This document shows, piece after piece, positions 12,709 to 25,170 of a stretch of 64,000 bases of DNA. This DNA is from Inia geoffrensis (taxonomy: Eukaryota > Chordata > Mammalia > Artiodactyla > Iniidae), in the NCBI GenBank assembly GCA_036417435.1, contig CM070903.1, positions 58,814,001 to 58,878,000 of the forward strand, given 5' to 3'. The position numbers were made by a program, and so were the translations under genes. The notes under the pieces are model-generated. The model was given only the letters and a program-made list of their open reading frames with translations, was not told the origin of the DNA and searched no databases. Position 1 is the first letter of the stretch, and the number at the start of each line of letters is the position of its first letter.

Positions 12709-12741
12709 CTTGTTTATACCTATAATGGAGGTATAAACAAG
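12709..12741. repeat. 13-bp perfect inverted repeat (hairpin)
   Basis: 'cttgtttatacct' at 12709-12721 is the exact reverse complement of 'aggtataaacaag' at 12729-12741, separated by the 7-base loop 'ataatgg'. No gene or named element is associated with it. Confidence 0.9.
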
Positions 12742-13019
12742 AACAATAGGAAAAGTAGGAGTAAATAAACTTTGGTGGGTAGTGTGGAAAAGCCTTTTAG
12801 GAAAAAAAAAAAATGACTTTAGTCAGACCAAGATGGGTAGTATTTCAAGTGCCAGAGGTTAAGTGGCAGACCTTCCAGACAAAAAGGACAGCATGAACAA
12901 AAACAGTGAAATGAAGAGCGTGTTGATAGATAGGCCTACGTGCTGGGACTTTCAGGCATTCTTTTGTTATATTTATTGAACATCTGTTTTCCAGGCACTG
13001 AGCCAGAAGCATGGGTATA

Positions 13020-13200
13020 AAAGTATAGGTTTAGGAATCAGGCAAAGCATCTACCACTTACCAGCTGTGTGACTGGAGACACCTTACTTAACCACTCTGA
13101 GCCCCAGTTTTAGTCATCTGTAAAATAAAGACATTGATTTTACAGAATTAATATAAAAGTTAAATGAGATAATGTCTATAAATACTCCAACCAGCACCCT
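13020..13200 (+). repeat. MIR SINE relic
   Basis: A forward MIR with a well preserved core: 'accacttaccagctgtgtga', 'ttaaccactctgagccccag', 'catctgtaaaataaagac' and 'ttaaatgagataatgtc'. Confidence 0.85.
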
Positions 13201-13867
13201 CAATCCAGTGAAGGAGAAAGCAAATAAATAATTGTGATAACACATGCTGTGAAAGCACGGAAAGGAGAGTGGCTCTCTCTGTCTGAGGGTTTTGTGCCTC
13301 ACTTCCTAAAAAGGGATGATATCTGAACTTGGTGCTGAAGGGTAAGTATGTGTTTATAAGCGAAAGGGAAGCTAAGAAAGATTCTCTTAGGCTGAGGTTT
13401 GAAAACGATGAACCCCTTTATGATCTGTATGGGGTTGGAAGACAGGGAGTAGCAACAGGAAACAAAAGCAGACCATGTATACGTCTATAAAATCTTTCAT
13501 TGCCCCTCCAAACGCTTTTTAGTCAATTCAAAATATCAGACTCTTCCACTGAGAAAAGGCAAGAAACCTGTGCTGAATGTTACCTCAAGTAAGATGTAAA
13601 CAAGTTTGCATGAGAGCTTCTGTAGCAGATGTTCTGTGTATTTTCTTCCTTCTACAAGAAGTTTGGAGCCAGGAGAGAGAGAGACAACTCTCAGGAAATG
13701 TAGTTGCTTTTCCCATCCTCATGTGGAACATTTTGCTTAGCTGGCAGACATTTAACAAGACATGATTGGCTCTTTTAAAAACAGGAGTCTTAGCGGTCTG
13801 GGCTGATATGTCTTATCATGTGCTTGGTGCTTTAAAGTGCATGTCTTTTTCTGTCTTCTTCCTCCAG

Positions 13868-13930
13868 ACTGAACACTTGGCTCTGCAGACTCAGTTCAAA
13901 GGAAGAGAGGTTGGCAGTCTCCAGCGTTCT
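13868..13930 (+). CDS. Penultimate coding exon of an unidentified gene
   Basis: This 63-nt phase-0 exon has a strong acceptor (pyrimidine tract ending 'ttcttcctccag', exon from 13868) and a consensus donor (GTAAGT at 13931). It encodes 21 residues, TEHLALQTQFKGREVGSLQR then S, with no stop. The frame continues exactly into the terminal exon at 14720 after an intron of 789 bases. The encoded piece is polar and has no membrane segment, so if the protein spans a membrane this lies in its cytoplasmic tail. I do not recognise the family, and earlier coding exons are not evident in the window. Confidence that it is a real exon rests on paired splice sites, frame agreement and protein-like composition. 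Confidence 0.75.
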
Positions 13931-14719
13931 GTAAGTAACATGGTCCTCTAGTAGGGTCAGCCCAGGCGGAGCCAGGGACCACCATGTTTATTAAAATACT
14001 GTTTTATTTCCATGAAATTTTGTTTTATTCACCTCTGCTATCTGACCACCTGTGGTGTGATTTTATAAAGTCCTTGAGCTTGCTTATTCCTCTTAGAAGT
14101 AATCAAGTTTTACGAAACCAGTAACCTGACAGAGGCTCAGTACCAGACACACCATAGAGCATCAGGGAGGTTCATTTTATGGTGTCAGCTGTGACCCAGA
14201 GTCAAGCAAGGAAGAAAGATCAAGACAAGAAGCTATTTTTTGACAGCATTTCTTAATCCTCAGCCATGTTGGGCATACAGTCAAATACCAGTTCATTTCA
14301 CTGTGTCTCTTCCCTAATTCCCCAGTGCTGAATCCTGAAGCTTCTTTTGGTTTTGTTTTGGTTGTTTTAGTTCTCTTTATTGTCTCATGCATGGATTCCA
14401 AGCTTGAGCCTTGCTGAGAGACTCCTGCAGGTCACAACCTTGTTTTTCTCCAGTTTACCTTAATTGATACCAGTTCCAAATTTTGAAACCTGAAACTGAC
14501 CACAGTCCTCATTAGTCACAATTTTCTATTTAGGAGATGCCACCACTCTTGTACAGGTATTGTAAGCAACAAGTGACTGGAAAATGATAAGTTGTTGAAC
14601 GTTACCTTGCCATTCAACAGCTTGTGTGTAATGAATTCTGTTCTTGCCTGTTTTTACCCAAGAGCTAGAAAAAATACAAACAGCTGCTCTGATAATGTAA
14701 GCAATGTTTGAATTTTTAG

Positions 14720-14899
14720 AATGGACTGAATAGCAGAAGATTTGACTATGAAGATGAGAATCCAGTGGGGGAAGATGGGATTCAGCAGATGTACCCCCTC
14801 TACAATCAGATGTGCTACCAAGACGAGAGTCCTGGCAAATATCATCCAAGCCGTGACCTGGAGAGAGTCTACATCAACCCACGGGAGCATTACGTGTGA
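14720..14899 (+). CDS. Terminal coding exon, tyrosine-rich C-terminus
   Basis: After the acceptor 'gtttgaatttttag' the frame stays open for 59 codons and stops at TGA (14897-14899). The piece begins NGLNSRRFDYEDENP and is rich in Tyr, Asp, Glu and Pro. It contains QQMYPLYNQM, where Y-N-Q-M fits the YxxM consensus bound by PI3-kinase SH2 domains, then a second tyrosine cluster, MCYQDE. It ends RVYINPREHYV. The last residues, EHYV, resemble hydrophobic PDZ-binding C-termini such as the E-x-Y-V of nectins or the EYYV of neurexins. These motifs suggest a phosphorylatable tail tethered to a scaffold, probably cytoplasmic, but that is inference. I cannot name the gene. No signal peptide or membrane segment is present because only the C-terminus is here. 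Confidence 0.85.
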   Translation, partial: NGLNSRRFDYEDENPVGEDGIQQMYPLYNQMCYQDESPGKYHPSRDLERVYINPREHYV

Positions 14900-17800
14900 C
14901 TGTCCTCTTTCTCCAGTGGTGTTCTAACAAATGTTTATTCTTAGATTGAGGGAGAGAAACTGAGGCCAATAGGTATGCTTTTATTCTGTCTCGTATAAAA
15001 CAATCCCAGTCTAAGTATATCAGAAGTAGTGATGAATGACTTGGAGCCAATAGCACATTCCTTTCATTAAGAGTTTCTTAATCACCAGCTGTGTTTTTGA
15101 ACTTGACACTAGCTTTGTGTGTTTGTGATGATGGTGTTTAACTACTAACATTTGGCCTACAACGGCATGTTCATTTAAAAGTAGAGCATCTGCCTGGGAT
15201 GACAGCAGTGATTCTCCAGAACGAAAGGCCCCAGCTGGGAGTATTAACCTCACTGGGTCTCAGGCAGACCAGCCTGTTCATCTGTAACTCAAGTGGGCAG
15301 GAAAAGGAGCTCAAAATCCATCTCACTAATTATTTAGTTGGGATTTGGCTTTTCCTGACATGCTTAATACAATTACAATACCTCCTTACAAACAGGAGGC
15401 CTGAGAAAAGAGGCAAAATTTGTTGTTTATCCCAGAAGCAATAACAAAAGGCAGTTCAGACCTTCAAGTCTGTTGGTTTCTTTTAGACTCTTGTGATATT
15501 GTAATATACATTCCTTCCTGATCACCAAGGTCCTGAGGGATGCGTATTTCTTGCTGTTATCAGCCTAATCTTGATGAGCTGTGTGCTAACCAGGGTTCTT
15601 CCCTTACTCAGTCATTGTTCCCACACTTCTGTTCTTTATAGTCCAGATTAGCCTATTTCCCACCTATTAAATTCTAGAAGCCCTGCCTAAATGGTGGACA
15701 ACCTTGAGCCTTGAGCCCTCTTTCCTGTGGTGTTGTGTATGACAGACTCAGCTTTCACTACTGAAATTTCTTTCAAGCTAATCCTGTCCACACAGGCTTT
15801 GGCTACCCTTTGCGTTCTTCAGACTTTTTATTGTCTGTGTTTTATCTACCTCAGAAAAAAGCCTGCTGGAAAATCACCATGAAATAACCCCTACTCTTAA
15901 AACCCAGCTAGAGAATTTGAAAACCTAAAAAAACAAAAAGTGCCTTTAATATGGCATATGTGCTAAACCCACATGTGGTCCTTGATCCCTCTTCCCCTAC
16001 TTTAACTGGTCAATAATAAGAGTAAAGAGATACTAAAATGCAAATAATACAGTGACTGACTTACCAGCCTGGAGTTTTCTCACTTCCCTTTGCCAACTTT
16101 TCCTCGATGAGCTGGAAGGTAGCAATTATAGTGGGGTGAGCAGAGGCAGAAACACAGGTACATGTGCAAGTGTCAATCATCTGCCCTCATGTCTTAAGAA
16201 AAGCATTGCTTTACTATGTGTTCTGGAAGATTATGGGTCTGTCACAGATATAAAAAACACTGCAGACTTGTCATGTATTAGGAAAGAGTGACATAAGCAC
16301 TAAAATAAAATAGTACACATTTCCAACCTAAGCTTCAAGGGAATAGGAGAATATTAACATAGATTTCTAATGGGATGCCAAAGATACATTATGATTCGCG
16401 TTTTGCTGGCTGTAGTTCTTGCTTGTGTGTTTATTTCCTTTCTTCAGTTGCCATGCTTTGTCAGACAAATTATCCAGGTTGTTCCACAGTAGTAGTACAC
16501 CACCCTGCTCCATTACCTGGGTGACCAGCAATTCTGTAAAAGATGATGGTTACATGGAATCAAAGGGTAAATTCCAAGGACCATCATTGCTGTTTCACTA
16601 TGTTACCTCAGAGTTAGTGCACTGCCCTTGCTAGCAAGCTGACACAGAAAGAAGATATCTGACTTTATTACTTGGAATCCCATCAGTGAGTTAATGTAAC
16701 TGAAGGTGTTGGGATCCTTGCAGTTGTTTTCCAACAGAAAGATGACTCTAGTCAGAGCTCTCCTTGATAGGGAAGTGTTTTACACATACTAGATGTTACA
16801 GAGGAGGATGCTGCATTGCCTCCTTTAGTGAGCTTTAAAAATGTCTTACACATTGGGGATGGTTTCTAGGTGCTGCTGGGAAGCAGGCTGTTGAATTAGT
16901 GTCACAAAAGTAGACCCTGGACCTAGAGGGGAGTTGAGATGTCTTCATTTGCACTAGGCAAAGAGAGTTGGAAGCACTGAGTTACAGAGCCCTTTGACGT
17001 GTCTTCTACCCTCCCTACCATCAAGAAGCCACTATTGCAATTTTTAACATTCTCAGTGTAGTTATAGAAATCTCAGGATGTAGACACTTCTCTCAATAGC
17101 CAGCTAGTTCAATATCCTCTTTGCCTGTCAGCTATGATATTTCTTTAACAGACTGGTAGATTTTATAGCTGTTGTTCCCTTACATGGGTCACAGAAGCTA
17201 TATAATTGCTTATCCTGGCGCCTCCCATCTGTTCTCTCTAAATACTGAGTGGAATAGAGCTCAGTATTTTAAAGGAGCTTTAAAGGGGTTTGATCAACCA
17301 GCCCCCTCAAGGAAAAAATGCCATCCAAAATTAGCCTGTTGATCTCTAAATTTGGAGGCTAGACCACTTGACGATGGCCATTTAAATTTGGAAGTTAGAC
17401 TCCTAAAGGTCAGTGAGTGAGGCTTAAGGATATAAGCCACAGCTGATACTAGATACTCTTCCCATAACTGGTTTATTAAAACACACTGAAACAGAAATAA
17501 ATCCCCAGAGTGTGTTTCCACTTACGGTTGCAGTTTTGCATTTCAAGGGGGAGTGTGCATGCTCCATCTTAAACACACAGCCTTGATTGCCTATTTTGTA
17601 GGCGGCCCAAGCTCCAGGAGCGTGCATCGTCGCTGCAGTAGCAGATCACCAGATTCTTTGCACACCGCACTAAAATAAAGCATCTGTACCAGTTAGGATT
17701 GCTCTGACATAATGGGATAAGAATTTAGGTTAATTCTTAAATGGCAGTGACTTATTTTCTATGAGGACTCCCCTATCCCTGGCCACCTTATATGTTCTAA

Positions 17801-18164
17801 ACTTGAAGAAGTCCATGCTCTTTAGGACATGTAATATAAAATTCTTACCTGTGCTAGGCCTCCCTGTAACATGCACATAGTAGATACTAAAGAAATGTGC
17901 TGTAAACTAAATGAACTGGTCCCCTCATTAATTTTTTATGGCCTTGTTTACTCATAGGGATAATATATTTTTTTCATCCATCTTTTGAGAATGATTTCCT
18001 AATTCCTCTTTCACAGTAGTGTAAAATTTACTATTTTGTTTTTCATTGTGCAATTTTCCCCTGCGGTGTGCTGGTCTCTCAGTGCTGTTCTTTATATCCA
18101 ATAGAGCCTTTCTTCAAGCCTCTTTTTCCCTGGGGCATAGAGGATAGACCATTATACCAAGAAA

Positions 18165-18300
18165 CAGAAGAATAGGTTCTACTCCCACTTAATCTGTCTA
18201 GGACATCAGTTGCCCCTATCTGTAAAGCAGAGATTGTAATTCTTTCCCTGTCAACCTCTCAGAAATGTGGGGAGAGTTAAAGAAGATAATAATGGATGGG
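18165..18300 (+). repeat. MIR-like relic
   Basis: A forward MIR-like core: 'gaataggttctactcccac', 'cccctatctgtaaagcag' and 'gggagagttaaagaagataa'. It is short and diverged. Confidence 0.55.
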
Positions 18301-18584
18301 AAATTGTAAGTTCTCTTCAAATGAAAATACCCATGACTCTATTACTGTTGCATATTGAACCTGAACTCCCAGCACCCTTGCCAGCATTTTGAGTACCATA
18401 GCATCTCCCCAGGGAGAACCAAGTGGCAGATGAAAATTTCACTTCGAGCTAATTTGAGTATAGCCAAGTGCAAGTGGAAGACATCCCTCTTCTATAATAA
18501 GCATTTGTCATATGGAAAGCTCGATATCTGGATTTTAGCCTTTTAAGCTCTGTTGACCTGTGGTTGCTCTTGTTTAACAGATTA

Positions 18585-18675
18585 CTGCTAATAATAGCTA
18601 CCATGATTGAGTGTGTACTATGGACTGGATTCCAGGGCAAGCACCTTACAAGAATCATCTCACTGACTAGAACCA
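18585..18675 (-). repeat. MIR-like fragment
   Basis: The reverse MIR 3' part reads 'gattgagtgtgtactatgg', 'gcaagcaccttacaagaatc' and 'atctcactgac'. It is only a fragment. Confidence 0.5.
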
Positions 18676-20273
18676 AACTCCTGTTTTGTCCCCTTCCAGG
18701 AGACCCTGTGGGGACAGAAAGGCTCCCACTCCTACACTGCACACCCCCAGACCGCACAAATCATCAGTCAGCTGTTACTTCTTTTAAGTCTGCTTTTGGG
18801 GAGTGCTGTTGGGGAAGAGGCTTTCTTGATTTTTTTGGAAAACGGAGGTGTAAGAGGGTACATGGAAGAAAACCAAAAAAAAAGTGTTTACTGAGAAGAA
18901 AGCAATTGCATGTGCTCGTTTTTACTTACTTTTCGAACTTCTCAAAATGCTCGTAAAGAATCTCATACCCATTAGATTAACCATCTCTGCAAAAATAACC
19001 AACCGAATAATTAAAGCCACTCCATCCCAGCTGGTTCGGTCTTAGAGGGCACAAACTTCTAACATCTCTTCCTCAGCTTAGTAATTTGATATAGTTAACT
19101 GCCCCTTTGAGTTTGTTTCACCTTTATTGAACTCCCAGGGTGTGGTGGCACCGTTACAGTGGACATCTGGAAAGAGAGCTGGCTCTGGTAGAAAGCCAGA
19201 AGAATAGGAGGAAGGGTGTGAAGGTAGAAATGTCTGTGGTTCAGCTCTATGCTTCTCTTGTTCCTGTGCTGAACTGGCAACACCCTTCATCCTTGGGCCA
19301 TTTACAGACTACCTAGGAGGACCAGGGACTTCCGGTTCTTCTGTTAAACTAGAAACTGCTATTTGTAAGCCTACTTAACTATGGACTATGCCTGGATGAA
19401 TCCTATGGCCCCTGAAAGGTACTTGTGTTCCCTCCATTAAAGAAAATTGTTGTAAATTGGACTTTGCCAGTTTGGTCACTTGCAATTATTAGGTGGTTTA
19501 GTGGCCTTCAGTAGGTAGGAGTTGGGTGAGGGCTGTATGTCTCCTCCCCCCCAACCTTACCAGGTGGTATATTACACTGAAATCAGATTTTAAGCCAGTG
19601 TCTGCATCATTCATCTTTATAAACACTCAGGCACCAGAACAGACATCCTGTAATAGTCAACCTGTCATGTAAGCTTGAAAACGTCCCCACTCCATTCTTT
19701 TAGAGAACCCAACGATATCTTATATAAAAGGGTTATTAGAAATGAATCCAATAATATTACAGCAGATTAGGTGTCAGGCAGCCTGATTTCTGTTCAATTT
19801 CTAGGCATTGAACAGGTTAGTAACCTAGGAATCTTAGGGCTAGTGGGCTTGCTAGAACCTTATGCCCTGTTCGTGAAAGGGATGGAGTGCCCTATGGTAT
19901 TTGGGCCAGTCCACATACATTTAACACCACTAACTTGACCACTGAAAAAAATCACTTATTAACAAAGTCTCTGGCGCTGAGCTCTTATGGTAGTAGCCTC
20001 CGAAGTGACTTGAGTTTTCCAAGTGCTAACTAACAACTTTTGGAGGGTGTATTCCCAACTAGGAAACTTCAGATGTTAACTAAACACTCCTAGGTTGTAT
20101 ATTAAGACCAATTAACGTGTGCCAAAATAATTCAGATGACATTCAACATAACAGAATTTCTTAAGGATTCCTTGTGTTCTCACACCTTCACTTTGGGGTG
20201 AGGTATATTCACTACTCTAATGTCAACCACCTGCTGTCTGCGGGCATTTCTCCTTAGTAGTGACCTTGTTAGA

Positions 20274-20325
20274 GGTGTGTGTGTGTGTGTATGCATCAGA
20301 GAGAGAGAAAGACAGGCAGAGGGGA
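20274..20325. repeat. (GT)n followed by a GA-rich run
   Basis: 'gtgtgtgtgtgtgtgt' passes into 'agagagagaaagacaggcag', forming a short compound microsatellite. Confidence 0.85.
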
Positions 20326-23300
20326 GAGAAGCCAACTTAAAATTCACAGTTGAAAAAAATTTTGGAGTTCACACATACAACAGAACCCTCACATCTACAA
20401 ACATCTATTTCAGGCCCATTTTATTATCTGCTTTTGCGTTATCTCTGTAAAAAGGTTAGAGGTAGGAACAGAGGCCATATTTACCTTGACAGTGGAAATA
20501 TATAAAATATTAGGTTTATTTCTACTGTATTTCCACTTATTAGGTTAGTTATTCTCTACTCACGTTTGTATGACTGTGGAAGTTTGGAGCTGAGTAGACT
20601 AGAATGAAAGAGAATGTCAAAAATTCAGATGACACTAAACATCTTTTTATCAAACATTATCAATTGAGACCATGATTTGGAAGTTCCTTCTATATCTCAG
20701 GGAGAAGGGAAACCATGACTGACAAATAAAAGGATTCTCCATTCCATTGTTTGGGAATAAATCACTTCCATTTGTCCATTCCCCAGAATAGTCAGTGTTT
20801 GGGGGCTAAAGCCATGATATATATCAAATTACATACCTACATACCTCCCTATACCAAAAAGTTCTAGTTATATGCAGTATCTGGTACCTCTAGCTGTGAG
20901 GTATAGGGATAAATGCCTGAGTTTCAGGGGAACAGATGTTGTGAATATTTATGGAAAAAAGCAGCATCTCCGTGAATTAAAGGTTGGCAGGACCATGTCC
21001 TCTAAGTGCTCCCATTGTAGGGCTGTGTTGTTTACAGTTGCCACTTGCACATGATTGACATGGCATGTCCTTTGGACCCAAGGAGATAGACTAATGGACT
21101 TGAAGTTATTATTAGATTACGACTGCCATCCCAAACAATCTTCAATAAACAAAAAACAGCTTCCTGAGATGTTTCAGTGTTTTACCCCATCTAGAGACAG
21201 GAGACTGAACAGTTCCCTTCTTGAGGTTTTTCCCAGCCTTACCATTTAAAGATTTTATGATCAGGTTCCCTGTAGCCCAGCAGGACACTTGGTATCATGG
21301 CCTAGACCGGTTGTATTTATTATCATGGCACAGCGCTGAACTGTGAAGTCGATTAGAGGAGGCCTGGAGAGAAAGCCCCCCTGGGAATCCAGAACATCAG
21401 ATTGGCTACACTGGCTTAGAACTGTGGCTTATCCTGCTACAAATATGTCTGACACCCATGAAGAAATGTTTTATGTGTCTCCTCCAGAGGTTAGGAATGA
21501 ACTTCAAACATTCGTAATGTGCCTTAATAACTCACAATGGGTCTATAAAGCCCAGGGGTCCACTGATTCCCAAATGCATGGGCACCACTATTTTGGTTTT
21601 CATTATTCTTGCCAATAATGACCAGCTTTTTTTTTTTTTTTAATCCACCCTAACACATTGATCAGGCTAAGTTAGTTTCTTCTCACAAGTCATGTTGATG
21701 GCTCCATGTCCATCATATTTCAACTACAGGCAGCAGTACTTTGTCCTAAATGCATTGGTTTGCACTTACCCACACTGTGGCTCATTAATGCCTCTTTTTT
21801 TCACATGGTTTCATGAGAACTTATTGCTGTATTCCCTTCAACTGAGCATTTCAGTACCCAGAAGAGCATTTGTCATCTTAGGTTTCACTGTGTACTTGAA
21901 ATTCCATGTCCTTTGTAAAAAAAATGTTAAGTAGGTGGTGTTGCTACTGAATCCCTGGATTATTCCACTTGTCCATCCAGAAAAGTTCCTGTTTATCCTC
22001 TACCTTCTGTTTCTGTTTCTAAGCCAAAGCTTAAGACATAACATCTGCTCCAGCCTATTCATTTTCCATGTGGTCTTAACCTCTTAACTTCCTTGCTTCT
22101 CAGTTTCATCCCTGTAAGTTAGTACTCTCCACCTCACAGAGGTTTTATGGAGGGGGAAAAATAAGATGTTTAAGGGTTGTCTTCAAGAGAGCTCCTACTT
22201 TTAAAGTGATTTTATAAAAGCCCCTTGGCTTAGAAATGAGAAACTCTATAGCTATTATTTTTTCCTATCCTTGTTTTGCTGTTTTTATTTCTGAAAAGTG
22301 ATCTCTGTCTGAATAGAGTCTGTACCCTGGTTTTAACTTTCTTCCCATTACCCCCTTTCACAATGAAATTGTCCTCTCTTCCTTGTCCATCCTCTGAACT
22401 TTTTACTTATAGAGCCAAAACTAGTTATCCCACAGCAAATCCCACACACTCTTACTTCCATGATTGAATAAATTAATGTCCTCCAGAAAGAGGCATCTGG
22501 CTCTGGACATAAGTCAGAAGGTAAATGAGGTCTCACTCTGGCACTGGCAAGATCTCACCGTGGTGCCTTGGTTCTCCCTGTATAAACTAAGGTTAATTCT
22601 GCTATTTCACAGCACCTGGGTGTTATGAGTCTTGACAAAGGAAAAAAAATGATGAAAAGTATTTTTCAAATGTCCCGTACTATATAAATGCGTAGTGAAT
22701 AATCTGGAGAGTCCTCGGGTAGAAATGTGTTCTTGTGTAGCTCAATTCAGATTACTAATCCACCCATTGTTTTCAAAAGAAATGTTTTACTAAACTGTTC
22801 TTTTTCTTTTTAAAGTGAAAATTAGTTTCTAATCATTTGAACTATTTTAATTTTTCTGTATGGGAAGAGATCAATAGTATACAGAAAATACCCAAATTGT
22901 ATTTTAAGTGTTAAAACTGAAAGGGTTTCATAACAATGTAGTGGGATAAGGAGGAGGATTCTAACTCAAATGTGGCAAGAAATAGAAATTCTAAGATTAG
23001 CTTTGATTTTGAGATTGTATTATAAATAGTAGATGTTAATGTGGTTGTTTTTTTAGGTACTCTTTATTTTTAAGTTACCAGAAATTGTCTTTTATTTTTG
23101 AAGTTTTGAACTATGTGGTTCTTGACATGTTTTGAATAAAGCTTTCATCAACTAAACTTTTTCATTATCAATAAGTCAAATATTAAAATACATTTAAAAA
23201 TTAATAGCCTAATTATATGACTGTAAAATTCAAGATTTAAAGAACATCTTTTATAGAAATAGTAGATTTCTATACTGGAGTCCTTTTAAAAAATGATTTT

Positions 23301-23635
23301 AAAAATAGTAATAGTACTTTTATACTTCAAACAGTATTAGAACTATTTTTAAAATGTGACAAGTTACATATTATTGTAATTGCTTGTGGAAATCATAATA
23401 CATTTTTAACGAAACTAAATTTATTCCACTTAAAGAATTGTTCGTCATTCCTGATTAGTCCTTAGGTGTTAAAATGTCCCTTCTTTTATGAAATGATATC
23501 GATGCTAGATGGTAACATTTTAAATGTTCTTATTTTAAAAAAAGAGTTGGCATCTCTGATGGATCCCTGTATATTGTTCTAGGGATGGGTGCTTTATTGA
23601 TCTGTGAAATCTCAAAATCTAGGAACCATTTTAAA

Positions 23636-24385
23636 ACAAACATTTTATTGAGATACCATAATTTTCATCCTCTTAAATTGTAAAACTCAGTGCTTTTTAG
23701 TTATCCAGAGAGTTGTGTAATCGTCACCAAGGTCAATTTTAGAATATTTTCATCACCCCAGAAAGAAACCCACTCCCAGCTGCTCCTGCCTCCATTCCTC
23801 CATCCCCTTGCCAGTCCCTGGCAACACCAGTCTACTTTATGTCTCTGTGAATTTGCCTGTTCTGGACATTATATGTAAATGGAATCCTGTAATGTGTAGG
23901 CTTCTTTCACTTAGCATAATGTTTTCAAGGTTCAAACATGGTGTAGCATTTATCATTCATTTCTTTTTATTGCCGAATAATATTCTATCTTGTAGATATG
24001 CCACATTTTAACCATTTATCAGTTGAGGGACATTTGGGTTATTTCCACTTTTTGGAAATAATTATGAATTATTCATGTACAAGTCTTTGTGTGAACTTGT
24101 GTGTTTATTTTTCTTCCATATATACCTAGGAGTGGAATTGCTAAATCATATGGAAACTCTGGCTTAACGTTTTGAGGAACTGCCAGACTATTTGGCAAAG
24201 ATGCTGCACCATTTTACATTCCCACCAACAGTGTATGAGGGTTCCAGGGTTCCAATTTCTCCACATCCTCACCAACACTTGTTGTTGTCTGTTCTTTTTG
24301 ATTATAGCTATCCTAGTAGGTGTGAAGTGCTATCTCGTTGTGTTTTTTATTTTAATTTCCCTGACTGCCAATGATGTTTGTTTGT
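23636..24385 (-). mobile_element. Old L1 3' UTR relic
   Basis: This reverse-oriented old L1 3' region is nearly complete for its class: 'cattttattgagatacc', 'agagttgtgtaatcgtcacc', 'cacttagcataatgttttc', 'agttgagggacatttggg', 'cctaggagtggaattgc' and 'ccaccaacagtgtatgagg' in the usual order. No open frame survives. The next 95 bases (to about 24480; 'gaagccattcttagctc', 'ggctggatttgacc') look like an old DNA-transposon fragment, but I cannot assign it. Confidence 0.85.
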
Positions 24386-24539
24386 TTTCTACAACCCATT
24401 AAAAATGTGAAGCCATTCTTAGCTCATGGGTCATATTGAAGGCTGGATTTGACCTACAGGTAGCCAACCTCTGACCTAGAGGGTAGAATTAGTAAACAAA
24501 TACATTAAAGCAGTATTATAAATACCCTCTGTACGTTCA

Positions 24540-24893
24540 AGAATGTAGAGGAGGGGCTTCCCTGGTGGCGCAGTGGTTGAGAGCCTGCCTGCTAATGCAG
24601 GGGACACGGGTTCGAGCCCTGGTCTGGGAAGATCCCACATGCCGCGGAGCAACTAGGCCCGTGAGCCACAACTACTGAGCCTGTGCATCTGGAGCCTGTG
24701 CCCCACCACAAGAGAGCCCACGATAGCGAGAGGCCCGCGCACCGCGATGAAGAGTGGCCCCCGCTTGCCACAACTAGAGAAAGCTCTCACACAGAAACGA
24801 AGACCCAACACAGCCCTAAATTAATTAAGTAATTAATTAATTAAGGGGAAAAAAAGAGTAAATCCTATTTTAAAAAACAAAGAATGTAGAGGA
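24540..24893 (+). mobile_element. CHR-type SINE, long form, with TSD
   Basis: A complete forward SINE. It has the head 'ggggcttccctggtggcgca', the B box 'gggttcgagccc', the long-form body with 'acaactagagaaagc', and an A/T-rich (TTAA)n-like tail. The perfect 13-bp TSD 'agaatgtagagga' is at 24540-24552 and 24881-24893. Confidence 0.95.
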
Positions 24894-24984
24894 AAGTATG
24901 AGCCATTTAAAGGGAAATGTGGGATATTAAAAAGAATACATGTGGTAGGGCACTGATAAATCGGCTTGCTGGATTTAAAAAAAA

Positions 24985-25170
24985 AAAAAAAAACTTGGTT
25001 TGCAACATTTGTTGATTTCCATGGTGTAAATACTCTGACCATGGCCAGCGTTAAGCTATCGACATGATACCACTGAACTTGAAGTTGGGAAGGGACATAC
25101 ACAATTGGCACCTGCAAGCTGGTGCCAGCTGACTGTAGCACACTGCTGATGTAAACCGTCTTTAACTGCA
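24985..25170 (+). repeat. Unassigned dispersed repeat, copy A
   Basis: This block is a diverged copy of the sequence at 42810-42975. Shared text includes 'gatttccatggtgtaaat' with 'aatttccatgatgtaaag', 'ctctgaccatggcca' with 'ctctgaccacggcca', and 'agcacactgctg' with 'agcacaccagtgct'. I believe it is an old interspersed mammalian repeat but cannot name the family. Confidence 0.7.

Larger units (their letters stand above)
14900..23160 (+). other. Candidate long 3' UTR of the gene ending at 14899
   Basis: The sequence after the stop is AT-rich and free of CHR SINEs. AATAAA signals occur at several points (for example 16304-16309). The best is at 23135-23140, in 'ttttgaataaagctttc', preceded by a T- and A-rich block (22780-23130) of the kind common near mammalian 3' UTR ends. 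Two MIR-like pieces (18165-18300 plus, 18585-18675 minus) and a (GT)n near 20274 lie inside. The actual cleavage site cannot be read from sequence alone. A shorter UTR followed by intergenic sequence is equally possible. Confidence 0.35.

Noticed and set aside
15199..15444. Open frame after the terminal exon considered as a further exon
   Set aside because: The upstream frame already ends in a clean TGA at 14897, and no acceptor of quality precedes this segment.
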